From assembly GCF_016863615.1 (NCBI RefSeq), contig NZ_BOPF01000006.1, forward strand, positions 124,001-188,000: a stretch of DNA of 64,000 nucleotides, written 5' to 3'. The notes below the pieces were generated by a model. It saw only the letters and a list, made by a program, of their open reading frames with translations, was not told the origin of the DNA and did no database searches. Shown piece by piece: positions 45,545 through 53,376 of this stretch. Source of the DNA: Virgisporangium aliadipatigenens. GTDB lineage: Bacteria; Actinomycetota; Actinomycetes; Mycobacteriales; Micromonosporaceae. The translations under genes and the position numbers were made by a program. Position 1 is the stretch's first letter. Each line of letters opens with the position of its first letter.

Positions 45545-46678
45545 TCATTTCGATGGAGGTGACCCATGGTCAGCGCTTCCCAATCGGGTGCGATCCCCGC
45601 CGCCGGCGAACGGCCGGTGGTCCGAACCGTGGCGAGAATAGTCGCGGCGACATTCATCCTCGTCGGTGTGCTGGGATTCATTCCCGGCGTGACGACCGAC
45701 TACGACTCGATGGCCTTCGCCGGGCACGAGTCCGGTGCGCAGCTGTTCGGCCTCTTCCAGGTGTCGATCCTGCACAACATCGTGCACCTGCTGTTCGGGG
45801 TGGCCGGGCTGGTGCTGGCCCGCCGGGCCGACACGGCGCGCCTGTTCCTGATCGGCGGCGGTGCGGTGTACCTGCTGCTGTGGCTGTACGGGCTGGTCAT
45901 CGACCACGACAGCTCCGCCAACTTCGTTCCGCTCGACAACGCCGACAACTGGCTGCATCTCGTCCTCGCCGTCGGCATGATCGGGCTCGGCCTGCTCTTC
46001 ACGCCCCGGCGCGGCAGAACCGACGCCTGATCCGCGGCCGATGCGCCGCGGCGTGGGCACGGACACCTGAAACCGGGTGACGCCGTCGGTGCTCGACGAG
46101 GTCAACGCTCCACCGACCTCGTCGAGCACCAGCCGCACGACCCGCAGCCCCAGCCCGCCACGGCGGCGGGCCGCCCGGTTCTGCGCGCGGGCCGTCCGGT
46201 TGTCCACGCGGAGCACGAGGCGCCCGTGAGCCACGGCCGCGGAGACGAACACCGGGCCGCCGGGCGCGCCGTGCCGATCGGCGTTCGTGAGCAGGTTCGT
46301 GATGACCTGCTGGGCCCGGCGCCGGTCCACCGGCACGGCCGCGGCGCGCGGCGACAGTTCCGTCCGCAGCCGCGCGAGCGGGATCCCGGCGGCGACCCGG
46401 GAAGCGGCCACCACCTCCGCGAGCGAAACGCGCCGCGCCCCGCCGCCGTCCAGGAGCTCCGCCAGATGGCACGCCTGCCAGTAGGCGAGCCGGTCGACCT
46501 CCCGCCGGTCGGCCGCCGACAGCCGGGGATCGCGGTCGTCGGAGACCAGGGCGGCGGTCAGCGCCGTGAGAGCGCTGAGCGGCGTGCGCAGCTCGTGGCG
46601 CAGCGCGGCGGTCGAGCGTTCGGCGGCGCGGCGGCGGCGTGGCGCCAGGATGCCGGCCACCACGGAACGACCCACCAC
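45545..46678 (-). CDS. Histidine kinase-like protein with abnormal C-terminal read-through
   Basis: A minimal kinase without sensor domain: RHELRTPLSALTALTAAL contains the H box, NLLTNADRHGAPGG the N box and RRGGLGLRVVRLVLDEVGG a G box. The usual end, FQVSVPTPRR, is at about 46025, but the frame has no stop there and continues some 160 codons antisense through the DUF4383 gene to 45545. A shift into the next frame would end at 45999. A frameshift or lost stop is likely. GTG 46678 is chosen; ATG 46795 would overlap the divergent regulator gene. Confidence 0.65.
   Translation of the reverse strand: MVGRSVVAGILAPRRRRAAERSTAALRHELRTPLSALTALTAALVSDDRDPRLSAADRREVDRLAYWQACHLAELLDGGGARRVSLAEVVAASRVAAGIPLARLRTELSPRAAAVPVDRRRAQQVITNLLTNADRHGAPGGPVFVSAAVAHGRLVLRVDNRTARAQNRAARRRGGLGLRVVRLVLDEVGGALTSSSTDGVTRFQVSVPTPRRIGRGSGVGSAAPGREEQAEPDHADGEDEMQPVVGVVERNEVGGAVVVDDQPVQPQQQVHRTAADQEQARRVGPAGQHQPGHPEQQVHDVVQDRHLEEAEQLRTGLVPGEGHRVVVGRHAGNESQHTDEDECRRDYSRHGSDHRPFAGGGDRTRLGSADHGSPPSK
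45566..46030 (+). CDS. DUF4383 membrane protein
   Basis: 154 aa with four membrane segments (about 22-42, 65-87, 95-115 and 128-148). The family signature FQVSILHNIVHLLFGVAGL and DNADNWLHLVLAV is clear. Small, widespread in actinobacteria, function unknown. GGAGGTGA lies before the ATG. The whole gene is overlapped on the opposite strand by the extended reading frame of the adjacent histidine kinase. Confidence 0.9.
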   Translation: MVSASQSGAIPAAGERPVVRTVARIVAATFILVGVLGFIPGVTTDYDSMAFAGHESGAQLFGLFQVSILHNIVHLLFGVAGLVLARRADTARLFLIGGGAVYLLLWLYGLVIDHDSSANFVPLDNADNWLHLVLAVGMIGLGLLFTPRRGRTDA

Positions 46679-46741
46679 CGCGAGCCGCCGAGCGGTGCCG
46701 CGCAGCGGTGGTGGTACCAGAGACCTGCGACCGGAGGTGAC

Positions 46742-47389
46742 GTGGCCAGTCCCGTCGAACTGGTGATCGTGGACGATCATCCGCTCTTCGTTCACGGCCT
46801 GGAACTCCTACTCGGTCCGGCGAGTGACGGGCGTCTGTCGGTGACGGGCGTGACCGCCGACCCGGCTTCCGCCGCGGCACTGGTGCGCCGCTGCCGGCCG
46901 CAGATCGTGCTGGTGGATCTGGTGATGCCGCAGCCCGGTGGGATCCGGGCCATCGCGGCGATCCGGCGCGCCGAGCCGGGGGTCCGGGTCGTCGCGCTGT
47001 CCGGGACCGCCGACGTGGAACTGATCGCACAGGCGCTGCGGGCGGGGGCGTCCGGGTTCCTGCCGAAGACCGCGCGGCCGGACGAACTCGTCGCGCCGCT
47101 GCTGGCGATGACCGAGGGCTGGTCGGTGCTGCCGACGAGCGTTCTCGCCGACCTGGCGGGCGAACCCCGGCCGCCGGTACGGGGCACGTTCCGGCTGACC
47201 GGGGAGCAGCGCCTGCTGTGGCGGCTGGTGGCGAGCGGCGCCACGACGGCGGAGATCGCCCTGCAGCTGCACGTCTCCGAACGGACCGTCAAGCGGCTGG
47301 TGTCGCGGCTGCTGCGCCTGCTCGGGGTGACCACCCGCGCGGAGGCGGCGGCGATGGCCGGCAGAGCCGGGATCCTGGACGAACGTTGA
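46742..47389 (+). CDS. LuxR-type response regulator
   Basis: 215 aa. Receiver with acidic IVDDH and phospho-acceptor Asp in LVDLVMPQPGG (about residue 60), and a C-terminal helix-turn-helix (LVASGATTAEIALQLHVSE then RTVKRLVSRLLRLLG). The HTH is less similar to NarL than the one at 36066. GGAGGTGA precedes the GTG start. Divergent from the kinase gene, its likely partner; the pair is separated by about 60 bases. Confidence 0.87.
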   Translation: MASPVELVIVDDHPLFVHGLELLLGPASDGRLSVTGVTADPASAAALVRRCRPQIVLVDLVMPQPGGIRAIAAIRRAEPGVRVVALSGTADVELIAQALRAGASGFLPKTARPDELVAPLLAMTEGWSVLPTSVLADLAGEPRPPVRGTFRLTGEQRLLWRLVASGATTAEIALQLHVSERTVKRLVSRLLRLLGVTTRAEAAAMAGRAGILDER

Positions 47390-47436
47390 TACGGCACCGG
47401 CCGTCGATCCCCAGAATCACCGGTTCTAACCACATG

Positions 47437-48684
47437 TCACGACACGAGCGCCCACAACAGGAAGCCGTTCAGGCCGATGATCAGAACCGCGGCCGCGACC
47501 GCCGCCACGGTCGTGAGCGGACGGTTGACCAACGAACCCATCAGCCGCCGGCTCGCCGTGAACCGGATCAGCGGAATCAGCGCGAACGGGATCCCGAACG
47601 AGAGCACCACCTGGGACACGACGAGCGCGCGCGTGGGGTCGATGCCCAGCAGCAGCACGACCAGGGCCGGCACCAGCGTGACGAGCCGGCGCAGCAGCAG
47701 CGGGATCCGGCGGCGCAGGAAGCCCTCCATGATGATCTGCCCCGCATAGGTGCCGACGCCCGACGACGCGAACCCCGACGCCAGCAGCGCCAACCCGAAC
47801 GCCAGCGCCGCGCCCTGCCCGACCGTGACACCGAAGCCCTGGTACACCGACTCGAGCGTGATGCTCTCGGCCCCGCGCCCGGCGAACAGGCCGGCGGCGA
47901 CGACGAGCATCGTCAGGTTGATGAACCCGGCCAGCCCCATCGCGAGCACGATGTCGGTGCGCTGCCAGCGCAGTACCGGCCCGCCGGAGGCATCGGCGTC
48001 GACGCCGTAGCGCGCGCCCCGGGTGAGCCCCGAGTGGGCGTAGATCGCGTGCGGCATCACCGTCGCCCCCAGGATGCCGGCGGCGAGCATGACGGACTCC
48101 GTTCCGGCGAACGTCGGCACCAGCCCACCGGCCAACGCGACCGGATCGGTCGGCGTGAACCACAGGTCGTACAGGAACCCGAGCAGCACTACGGCGAGCA
48201 GCCCACCGATCACCGCCTCGAACCGGCGCGCCCGGCGGGTCTGCACGGCGGTCAGCGCCAGCGCGACGACCCCGGTGATCACCCCGCCGACCGGCAGCGG
48301 GACGCCGAACAGCAGCGACAGCGCGATGGCCCCACCGAGCACCTCGGCGAGATCGGTCGCGATGGCCACCGCCTCGGCCTGCAGCCACAGGGGTATGCGC
48401 ACCGCGGTCGGGAACGAGTCGCGGCACAGCTCCGGCAGGCTGCGCCCGGTGGCGAGCCCGACCTTCGCCGACAGCGACTGGATCAGGATCGCCATGAGGT
48501 TGGCGGCCACCACCACCCACACGAGGGTGTAGCCGTAGCCGGCGCCGCCGGCGAAGTTCGTGGCGAAGTTGCCGGGGTCCACGTAGGCCACGGCCGCCAC
48601 GAACGCGGGGCCCAGCATCGTGACGCCCCGCCGCCAGCGCACCGCGGGCGCGGCGGCGACGGGAACAGCGACGTCGACGGCCAT
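47437..48684 (-). CDS. mntH: Nramp family Mn2+/H+ transporter
   Basis: 415 aa with eleven membrane segments. Metal-binding DPGNF is in TM1 (about residue 36) and the TM6 motif ATVMPHAIYAHS is present, as in MntH. It should import Mn(II), fitting the manganese catalase encoded just upstream on the same strand. The ATG overlaps the stop of the small membrane-protein gene by one base (TGATG). Confidence 0.94.
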   Translation of the reverse strand: MAVDVAVPVAAAPAVRWRRGVTMLGPAFVAAVAYVDPGNFATNFAGGAGYGYTLVWVVVAANLMAILIQSLSAKVGLATGRSLPELCRDSFPTAVRIPLWLQAEAVAIATDLAEVLGGAIALSLLFGVPLPVGGVITGVVALALTAVQTRRARRFEAVIGGLLAVVLLGFLYDLWFTPTDPVALAGGLVPTFAGTESVMLAAGILGATVMPHAIYAHSGLTRGARYGVDADASGGPVLRWQRTDIVLAMGLAGFINLTMLVVAAGLFAGRGAESITLESVYQGFGVTVGQGAALAFGLALLASGFASSGVGTYAGQIIMEGFLRRRIPLLLRRLVTLVPALVVLLLGIDPTRALVVSQVVLSFGIPFALIPLIRFTASRRLMGSLVNRPLTTVAAVAAAVLIIGLNGFLLWALVS

Positions 48685-48875
48685 CAGACGCTCCCACCGT
48701 CGGAGCGCTCACGCGTTCCGGCGTCGGAGCCGGAACGGAAGCGGGCCGCGGCGCCCCGTCGGACGCCGAGGACCGCGAGGATCGCCACCCCGGCGGCGGT
48801 CGCGGGCACAGAGCCGACCTGTGCCAGGCCGATGCCGGCGGCGGCGAGATAGACCAGGAGCAGCAACACGGACAT
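48684..48875 (-). CDS. Small membrane protein coupled to mntH
   Basis: 63 aa with two hydrophobic segments (about 2-20 and 23-40) and a charged, Arg/Asp/Ser-rich tail. AAGGGA lies before the ATG, and the stop overlaps the mntH start, so translation is coupled. The ORF is too short for family assignment; a transporter accessory role is possible but only by position. Confidence 0.65.
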   Translation of the reverse strand: MSVLLLLVYLAAAGIGLAQVGSVPATAAGVAILAVLGVRRGAAARFRSGSDAGTRERSDGGSV

Positions 48876-48903
48876 GAGCGATCCCTTCGTCGCGTACCCA
48901 CGG

Positions 48904-48933
48904 CCGGCCGGCCCCGTCCCCGGGGCCGGCCGG
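48904..48933 (-). terminator. GC hairpin after Mn catalase gene
   Basis: Perfect 13-bp stem, 48904-48916 with 48921-48933, TCCC loop, 10 bases past the catalase stop on the minus strand. No U tract. It separates catalase from the mntH unit. Confidence 0.7.
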
Positions 48934-48943
48934 TCAGGGGCCG

Positions 48944-49819
48944 TCAGGTCAACAGGTCCTTGGCCTTCTCGACGAGGCCGCCGGCGCCGTTGGGCATCGG
49001 CGGCGTGCCGAACAGCCGCGGATCGGTCGGCGGGAGCACCGGCTCGCCGGTGGTCGGCAACGGGTCGGAGACGGCGGTGAAGGTGCCCTTGCTGTCCATC
49101 GACGGGCCGTCGGCCCAGCGGCCCTTCAGCGACTCCTTGCCGCTGGAGAGGCTGATGTAGGTGTATCCGACCTCCTGGTTCTGCTCCGACAGCGGGAACG
49201 CCGCCGGCACCGGCGTCTCGTCGAGCCCTTCCTCCTTGAGCGACTCGATGGCGGCGAGCCACTGGTTCTGGTGCATGCCGTCGCGGGCGATGAGGAAGCG
49301 CAGCAGTTCCTTGCAGCCCGGGTCCTCGGTCATCTCGAACAGCCGCGCCGCCTGGAGCCGGCCCTGCGACTCGGCCGTCACGTTGGCCCGGAAGTCGGCC
49401 AGCAGGTTGCCGCTGGCGACGATGTAGCGGCCGTTCCACGGGTAGCCGTTGCTGTCGTTGGGCATGGCGCCCAGGCCGCTGACGATCGCGTGCTGCGGGT
49501 CCATCCCGCCGAGGACGGCCGACAGCATGGGGTTGTCGGCCATGGCGGCTTCCTGGTCGGCCAGCGGGGCGCCCTCCAGCAGCCGGGCGATCATCACGGA
49601 GAGCATCTCGACGTGCGCCAGTTCCTCGGTGCCGATGTCGAGCAGCATGTCCTTGTACTTGCCGGGCAGGCGGCAGTTCCAGCCCTGGAACAGGTACTGC
49701 AGGGCCACCGTGATCTCGCCCCAGGCGCCGCCCAGGATCTCCTGCATCTTGCGTGCGTAGATCGCGTCCGGGCCGTCGGGCTTGGCCTCGTACTGCAACC
49801 CGGAGTTGTGGAAGAACAT
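48944..49819 (-). CDS. Manganese catalase
   Basis: 291 aa dimanganese catalase. Metal ligands come from a ferritin-like bundle: GEITVALQYLFQ, DIGTEELAHVEMLS (Glu and His), and later AESQGRLQAARLFE and RDGMHQNQW. It degrades hydrogen peroxide in the cytoplasm without haem. ATG 49819 has AGGAG 5 bases upstream; the longer frame is rejected. With mntH downstream this forms a manganese-based peroxide defence. Confidence 0.95.
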   Translation of the reverse strand: MFFHNSGLQYEAKPDGPDAIYARKMQEILGGAWGEITVALQYLFQGWNCRLPGKYKDMLLDIGTEELAHVEMLSVMIARLLEGAPLADQEAAMADNPMLSAVLGGMDPQHAIVSGLGAMPNDSNGYPWNGRYIVASGNLLADFRANVTAESQGRLQAARLFEMTEDPGCKELLRFLIARDGMHQNQWLAAIESLKEEGLDETPVPAAFPLSEQNQEVGYTYISLSSGKESLKGRWADGPSMDSKGTFTAVSDPLPTTGEPVLPPTDPRLFGTPPMPNGAGGLVEKAKDLLT

Positions 49820-49926
49820 CGGAGTCTCCTTGTCGTCGATGTGCTGACGACGGGGGACTGCCCGGAGCCCGGGCACTGTCGGGCCACGGATGGCCCGCCG
49901 GGGCCAGCGCCGTGCCGGGCATGCAA

Positions 49927-49961
49927 AACCGGCGCCGGCCGCGGTGCGGTCGACGCCGGTT
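49927..49961 (-). terminator. Rho-independent terminator with U run
   Basis: AACCGGCG (49927-49934) pairs with CGCCGGTT (49954-49961), with an inner GC stem (49937-49942 with 49946-49951). Reading leftward the stem is followed by TTTTGCAT, a genuine U run. It ends the stress operon whose last gene stops at 49972. Confidence 0.75.
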
Positions 49962-49971
49962 CGGGTACGGC

Positions 49972-50163
49972 TCAGTCGGTGTCGGGCTCTTGCGGCGCGT
50001 CCGGCCCGTACGGCGAAACCTGATCCGGTGGCACCGGCCCGTGATGTTCGGGCTTTCCGCCGCCGGGGCCGCCGCCCTGGGCCTCCGGGATGTTCGCCGC
50101 GCTCTCCTGGACCAGCGGATCCTTGCCGCTGCGGCGCATCTCGGGCTGTTGGATGTTGGGCAT
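49972..50163 (-). CDS. Short disordered hypothetical protein
   Basis: 63 aa, rich in Pro, Gly, Gln and Asp (PEAQGGGPGGGKPEHHG), no hydrophobic segment. AAGGAGA precedes the ATG at good spacing, and it lies 14 bases after the metallo-hydrolase gene, so it is the last gene of that operon. A small hydrophilic stress protein is possible; no family recognised. Confidence 0.7.
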   Translation of the reverse strand: MPNIQQPEMRRSGKDPLVQESAANIPEAQGGGPGGGKPEHHGPVPPDQVSPYGPDAPQEPDTD

Positions 50164-50177
50164 TGTCGTCTCCTTCG

Positions 50178-50984
50178 TCAGGTTCGGTGCGACACCGGGC
50201 GCAGGCTGACGGTGTCGCCGCGGCGCACCACGCGCACGCGGTCGGCGAGGCCGCGCCGGGCGACCTCGGTCAGGTAGTCCGACAGCGGCGAGCGGAACAC
50301 CGGGTAGTCGTCGTAGTGCACCGGCACGGTCAACGCGGGGCGCAGCAGGGCGGTGAGATCCGCACCCTGCCGGCCGTCCATGGTGAGCAGCATCCCGAGC
50401 ACGCGGGTCCCGCCGAGGTGGATCACCATCGCGTCGAGGTCCGGGAAGCGTTCCCGGACCCGGGCCAGCTCGCGTCGGTAGAGCGTGTCGCCGGTGATGT
50501 AGACGGTCAGCGGCTCCTCGGCGGCACCGGTCAGCTCGAGCACCGTTCCGATGACCGGCGGCATCAGCAAATCCACCGCGCCGGGGCCGTGCCGGCCGGG
50601 CACCGCGGTCACCCGCAGCTGCGCCCCGCCGCGCGCGAAGGTGGTGCTCTCCCAGGGTTCCAGCGGCGTCGCCGCGTCGAATCCCCAGCGGTGCAGGCGT
50701 TTCGCGGCCTTGCCGGTGGTGACGATCGGCACCGCGCGGTCCAGTTCGCGGCGGGCGATCCGGTCGAAGTGGTCGCCGTGCAGGTGCGACAGGACGACCG
50801 CGTCGAGCGGTGGGAGTTCGGCGGGTGTGCGGGCGGGCTCGGTGCGGCGCCGGCTCCACAGGCCCTTGCCGAGGTACGCGCGCTGGCCGCGGTGCAGGAA
50901 GTTCGGGTCGGTCAGCAGCGTGAAACCGCCCAGCCGCAGCAGCGTCGTGGCCGTTCCGACGAAGGTGAGATCGGGGTCGGTCAC
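50178..50984 (-). CDS. MBL-fold metallo-hydrolase (UlaG-like)
   Basis: 268 aa. The metal motif SHLHGDHFD (about residue 66), a further His in PGRHGPG, Asp in ITGDTLY and a late His in VPVHYDDY complete a binuclear metallo-beta-lactamase-fold site, in the order seen in UlaG/RomA-like hydrolases. Substrate unknown. The ATG overlaps the preceding hemerythrin gene stop. Located in an operon of di-iron-type proteins. Confidence 0.9.
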   Translation of the reverse strand: MTDPDLTFVGTATTLLRLGGFTLLTDPNFLHRGQRAYLGKGLWSRRRTEPARTPAELPPLDAVVLSHLHGDHFDRIARRELDRAVPIVTTGKAAKRLHRWGFDAATPLEPWESTTFARGGAQLRVTAVPGRHGPGAVDLLMPPVIGTVLELTGAAEEPLTVYITGDTLYRRELARVRERFPDLDAMVIHLGGTRVLGMLLTMDGRQGADLTALLRPALTVPVHYDDYPVFRSPLSDYLTEVARRGLADRVRVVRRGDTVSLRPVSHRT

Positions 50985-51505
50985 GTCGGTTCGCCCAGCG
51001 CCTCGGCCAGTTCCTGCTTGTTCATGTGGGAACGCCCGGGCAGGTCCACTTGTCGCGCCCGCGCGTACAGCTCGTCGCGGGTCCTCGCTTCGGCCGGCGA
51101 GTCGAGCAGCCGCGCGCGCTCCGTCTCGAACGCCGCGCCCAGCCGCTCCAGCGTGCCGCCGTCGACCAGTTCCCGCAGCTGGGGCAGGACCGTCGACTCC
51201 TCCTCCTCGACGTGGTGGCGCACCGCGGCGACGAACGCCCGGAACGCCTCCGCGAAGTGCGGCGAGGCGGTGAGGTTGCGGGCCCGGCGCAACAGGTGCT
51301 CGGCCTGGAAGTGCTCCCGCTCGTTCTCCTCGAAGTCGGTGAGATACGGGTACACCTCCAGCTCCTCGGCCCGGGAGTGCGCCGACAGCCGGTCGGCGAC
51401 CTCGGTGAGGAGCGCGTCGCGGTCGCCCTCGTCGGCCAGCACCCGCTCGAAGAGCGCGTCGAGCGCCCGATGGTCCCGCGTGATCGCGTCTACCGCGTCC
51501 GACAT
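50981..51505 (-). CDS. Hemerythrin-domain protein with C-terminal SAP/Rho-N-like motif
   Basis: 174 aa. The HHE di-iron domain covers about 5-140 with iron ligands His12, His43, Glu47, His71, His98 and Glu102-type residues in ITRDHRALD, AHSRAEELEVYPYL and RHHVEEEESTVLP. The last 35 residues, TRDELYARARQVDLPGRSHM then NKQELAEALG, resemble the small nucleic-acid-binding SAP/Rho-N fold. The protein may sense oxygen, NO or redox state. Second hemerythrin of the operon. Confidence 0.88.
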   Translation of the reverse strand: MSDAVDAITRDHRALDALFERVLADEGDRDALLTEVADRLSAHSRAEELEVYPYLTDFEENEREHFQAEHLLRRARNLTASPHFAEAFRAFVAAVRHHVEEEESTVLPQLRELVDGGTLERLGAAFETERARLLDSPAEARTRDELYARARQVDLPGRSHMNKQELAEALGEPT

Positions 51506-51515
51506 CGTCCCCTCC

Positions 51516-52070
51516 TCAGCTGCTCGCGTCGCGGATGGCGTCGCGCACGCGGTCGGCGACGGCGAGGACCGGCCCGAGGGCCAGGTTGGCGGCCGCCGAC
51601 TCGGTGCCCGGGTGCGGCCGGGTCGGCGCGAACGCCTCCGCCGCGCGGACCGCGTCGGCCAGCCCGCGCAGCCGTCCGGCCGGCACGTGCGCCCGCAGCC
51701 GGGGGAACTCGTAGCGCTCCTCGTACCGCGCGTGGGTCAGCACGGCGGTGCGCAACAGCAGGAGCCCGGCGTCGAACCCGGGCGCGTCGACCCCGCCGTC
51801 GACCAGGGTGCGCAGCGTCTCCTTGGCCTCGCGTTCCTCGGCGAGCCGGTCGTCGACCAGCGCGTCGCTGTCGGGCAGGGTGCGCGACAGCGGGTGGACC
51901 AGTTCCTCCTCGGCGGTCTCGTGCACGGACAGCAGCCGCACGAGGTCGTCGAACGCCTCCCGCCGGGTGTCGCCCGCGCTGCCGGCGACGAGGACGAACA
52001 GTTCCTCGATCCGCGCGTGCTGCGCCAGCAGAAGATCAATTGCGTCGTTGGCCGGCACTTTGTCAGGCAC
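51516..52070 (-). CDS. Hemerythrin-domain protein
   Basis: 184 aa. HHE cation-binding domain with His and Glu ligands in LLAQHARIEELF, VHETAEEELVHPL and LTHARYEERYEFPRL. The C-terminal 60 residues are helical with no family assigned. GTG start overlaps the end of the upstream gene by 8 bases. Likely binds a di-iron centre for oxygen or peroxide handling. Confidence 0.88.
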   Translation of the reverse strand: MPDKVPANDAIDLLLAQHARIEELFVLVAGSAGDTRREAFDDLVRLLSVHETAEEELVHPLSRTLPDSDALVDDRLAEEREAKETLRTLVDGGVDAPGFDAGLLLLRTAVLTHARYEERYEFPRLRAHVPAGRLRGLADAVRAAEAFAPTRPHPGTESAAANLALGPVLAVADRVRDAIRDASS

Positions 52071-53280
52071 TGCGGCCGCCCTCCTTCGCGCGCAACGACT
52101 CCACGGGGTGCGGCCCTTCGGTCTCGATGCGGTACTCGTCGCCGAAGCGTTCGCGGTGCTGCTCGATCACCTGCTCGCTCGGCGGCTGCTCCCCGGCGTG
52201 CAGCTGCTGCTGCATCCACTCGAACCGCTCGTGCGCCTCGCGCACGTAGCCCTCGCCCAGCTTGTTCAGGTCCATCTGGGTGGCCAGCAGGTGGCGCAGG
52301 TACTCCTTGTTCGGCTCGAACGTCAACGGCTCCGGCAGCCCCGACCCGCCGACGATCTCCTCCGGTTCGCGGCCCTCGTGCCGGCGGAACAGGTCGGCCG
52401 CGGACTGCAGGTGGGCCAGCTCCATCTGCAGGTGCAGCTCCCAGATCGCCTTGACCCGCGGATCGCTCTCCTGCTCCATGAACGACCAGTACAGCCAGCA
52501 CTCGGTGTACTCGTGCGTCAGCAGCCGTTCCCACCAGCTCTCACCCGGGTCGACCAGCGACTCGTAGTGCGTGACGTGCTCCTGCTCGATGAGGCTGATC
52601 TCCTGGTACAGCTGCCGGGCGATGGGCTCCATGTACTGCGGCCCGACGTTCATGTAATAGACCATCACCTGCTGCTCGGCGGCGAGGATCGTCAGCGCGT
52701 GCAGCTTCGAACGGGGATCCACCAGGTCCTTGTCGTACGGCGTGCGCACCTCGTCGAACGGGTGCCGGTGCTCCTGCACGGTCGGCCGCCCCGGCATCAC
52801 CTCGGTGAGCCCGTCGACGATCTTCTCGGCCTTGCGGCGTTCGACCATCTCGTACAGGTTGGCGTAGCGGTACAGATGGTCGAAGTCCTCCAGCACCCCG
52901 AACTCGTACGCCTGGCGCAGGTACGGCTCCGGCTCGTGCCGGGCGACCCAGGCGGTCAGGTCGACGGCCACCTGTTCGTAGCCGAGTGTGGTCTCCAGGA
53001 CGCTCGCCTGGCCGGGCAGCAGCCAGTTCACCACGCGTTGCTGCTGGCTCTCCAGGTAACGGGTGTACGCGAGCTGTCGCTTCACGTCGTCGTCGCCGCA
53101 GTTCCGGGCGAACTGGTGGGAGAACATGATCGCTTCGGCCTCGATGCCGTTCATGGCGATGATCCGGCACCGGGTGTAGGGGTCGACCGCTTCCGGGTCG
53201 ATCGGCTCGACGTTCAGCTCGCGCCAGTTGCGGATCTGGTCGTCGAGCGGGATTCCCTTGTGGTCCAACGGGTTGAACAC
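52063..53280 (-). CDS. Ferritin-like (rubrerythrin-type fold) protein of unknown function
   Basis: 405 aa, nearly all helical. The N-terminal half has NGIEAEAIMFSHQFARN; the C-terminal half has AAEQQVMVYYMN, then LIEQEHVTHYESL (ExxH) and MELAHLQSAADL, spaced like the carboxylate and His ligands of ferritin-like di-iron or di-manganese bundles. I know no characterised member of this length. First gene of a five-gene operon driven by a near-consensus SigB-type promoter, so a stress role is inferred. GTG start; GGAGG at suitable distance. Confidence 0.8.
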   Translation of the reverse strand: MFNPLDHKGIPLDDQIRNWRELNVEPIDPEAVDPYTRCRIIAMNGIEAEAIMFSHQFARNCGDDDVKRQLAYTRYLESQQQRVVNWLLPGQASVLETTLGYEQVAVDLTAWVARHEPEPYLRQAYEFGVLEDFDHLYRYANLYEMVERRKAEKIVDGLTEVMPGRPTVQEHRHPFDEVRTPYDKDLVDPRSKLHALTILAAEQQVMVYYMNVGPQYMEPIARQLYQEISLIEQEHVTHYESLVDPGESWWERLLTHEYTECWLYWSFMEQESDPRVKAIWELHLQMELAHLQSAADLFRRHEGREPEEIVGGSGLPEPLTFEPNKEYLRHLLATQMDLNKLGEGYVREAHERFEWMQQQLHAGEQPPSEQVIEQHRERFGDEYRIETEGPHPVESLRAKEGGRSA

Positions 53281-53315
53281 GACATCCTCCGCTCACACCG
53301 GGCAGTGGCGGCCAG

Positions 53316-53340
53316 CTACCCGGGGTCCGGGGCGGCAAAC
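53316..53340 (-). promoter_or_regulatory. SigB-type promoter of the ferritin-like operon
   Basis: Minus strand GTTT (53337-53340), 15 bases, GGGTAG (53316-53321), about 35 bases before the start. Best match in the window to the general-stress consensus. Confidence 0.65.
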
Positions 53341-53343
53341 GCG

Positions 53344-53367
53344 GTTGCCCCAGTTCACCCGGGGTAG
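53344..53367 (+). promoter_or_regulatory. SigB-type promoter of the CheB-like gene
   Basis: GTTG (53344-53347), 14 bases, GGGTAG (53362-53367), ending 9 bases before GTG 53377. Back to back with the promoter of the ferritin-like operon. Confidence 0.55.
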
Positions 53368-53376
53368 TGGTGCCGG

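Noticed and set aside
43521-45548. Long antisense open frame over ctaD
   Set aside because: Antisense shadow; the sense strand carries all haem and copper ligands.
49858-49882. GGGCAG on the minus strand upstream of Mn catalase, considered as a SigB-type promoter
   Set aside because: No GNNT element at 14-16 bases upstream; left uncalled.
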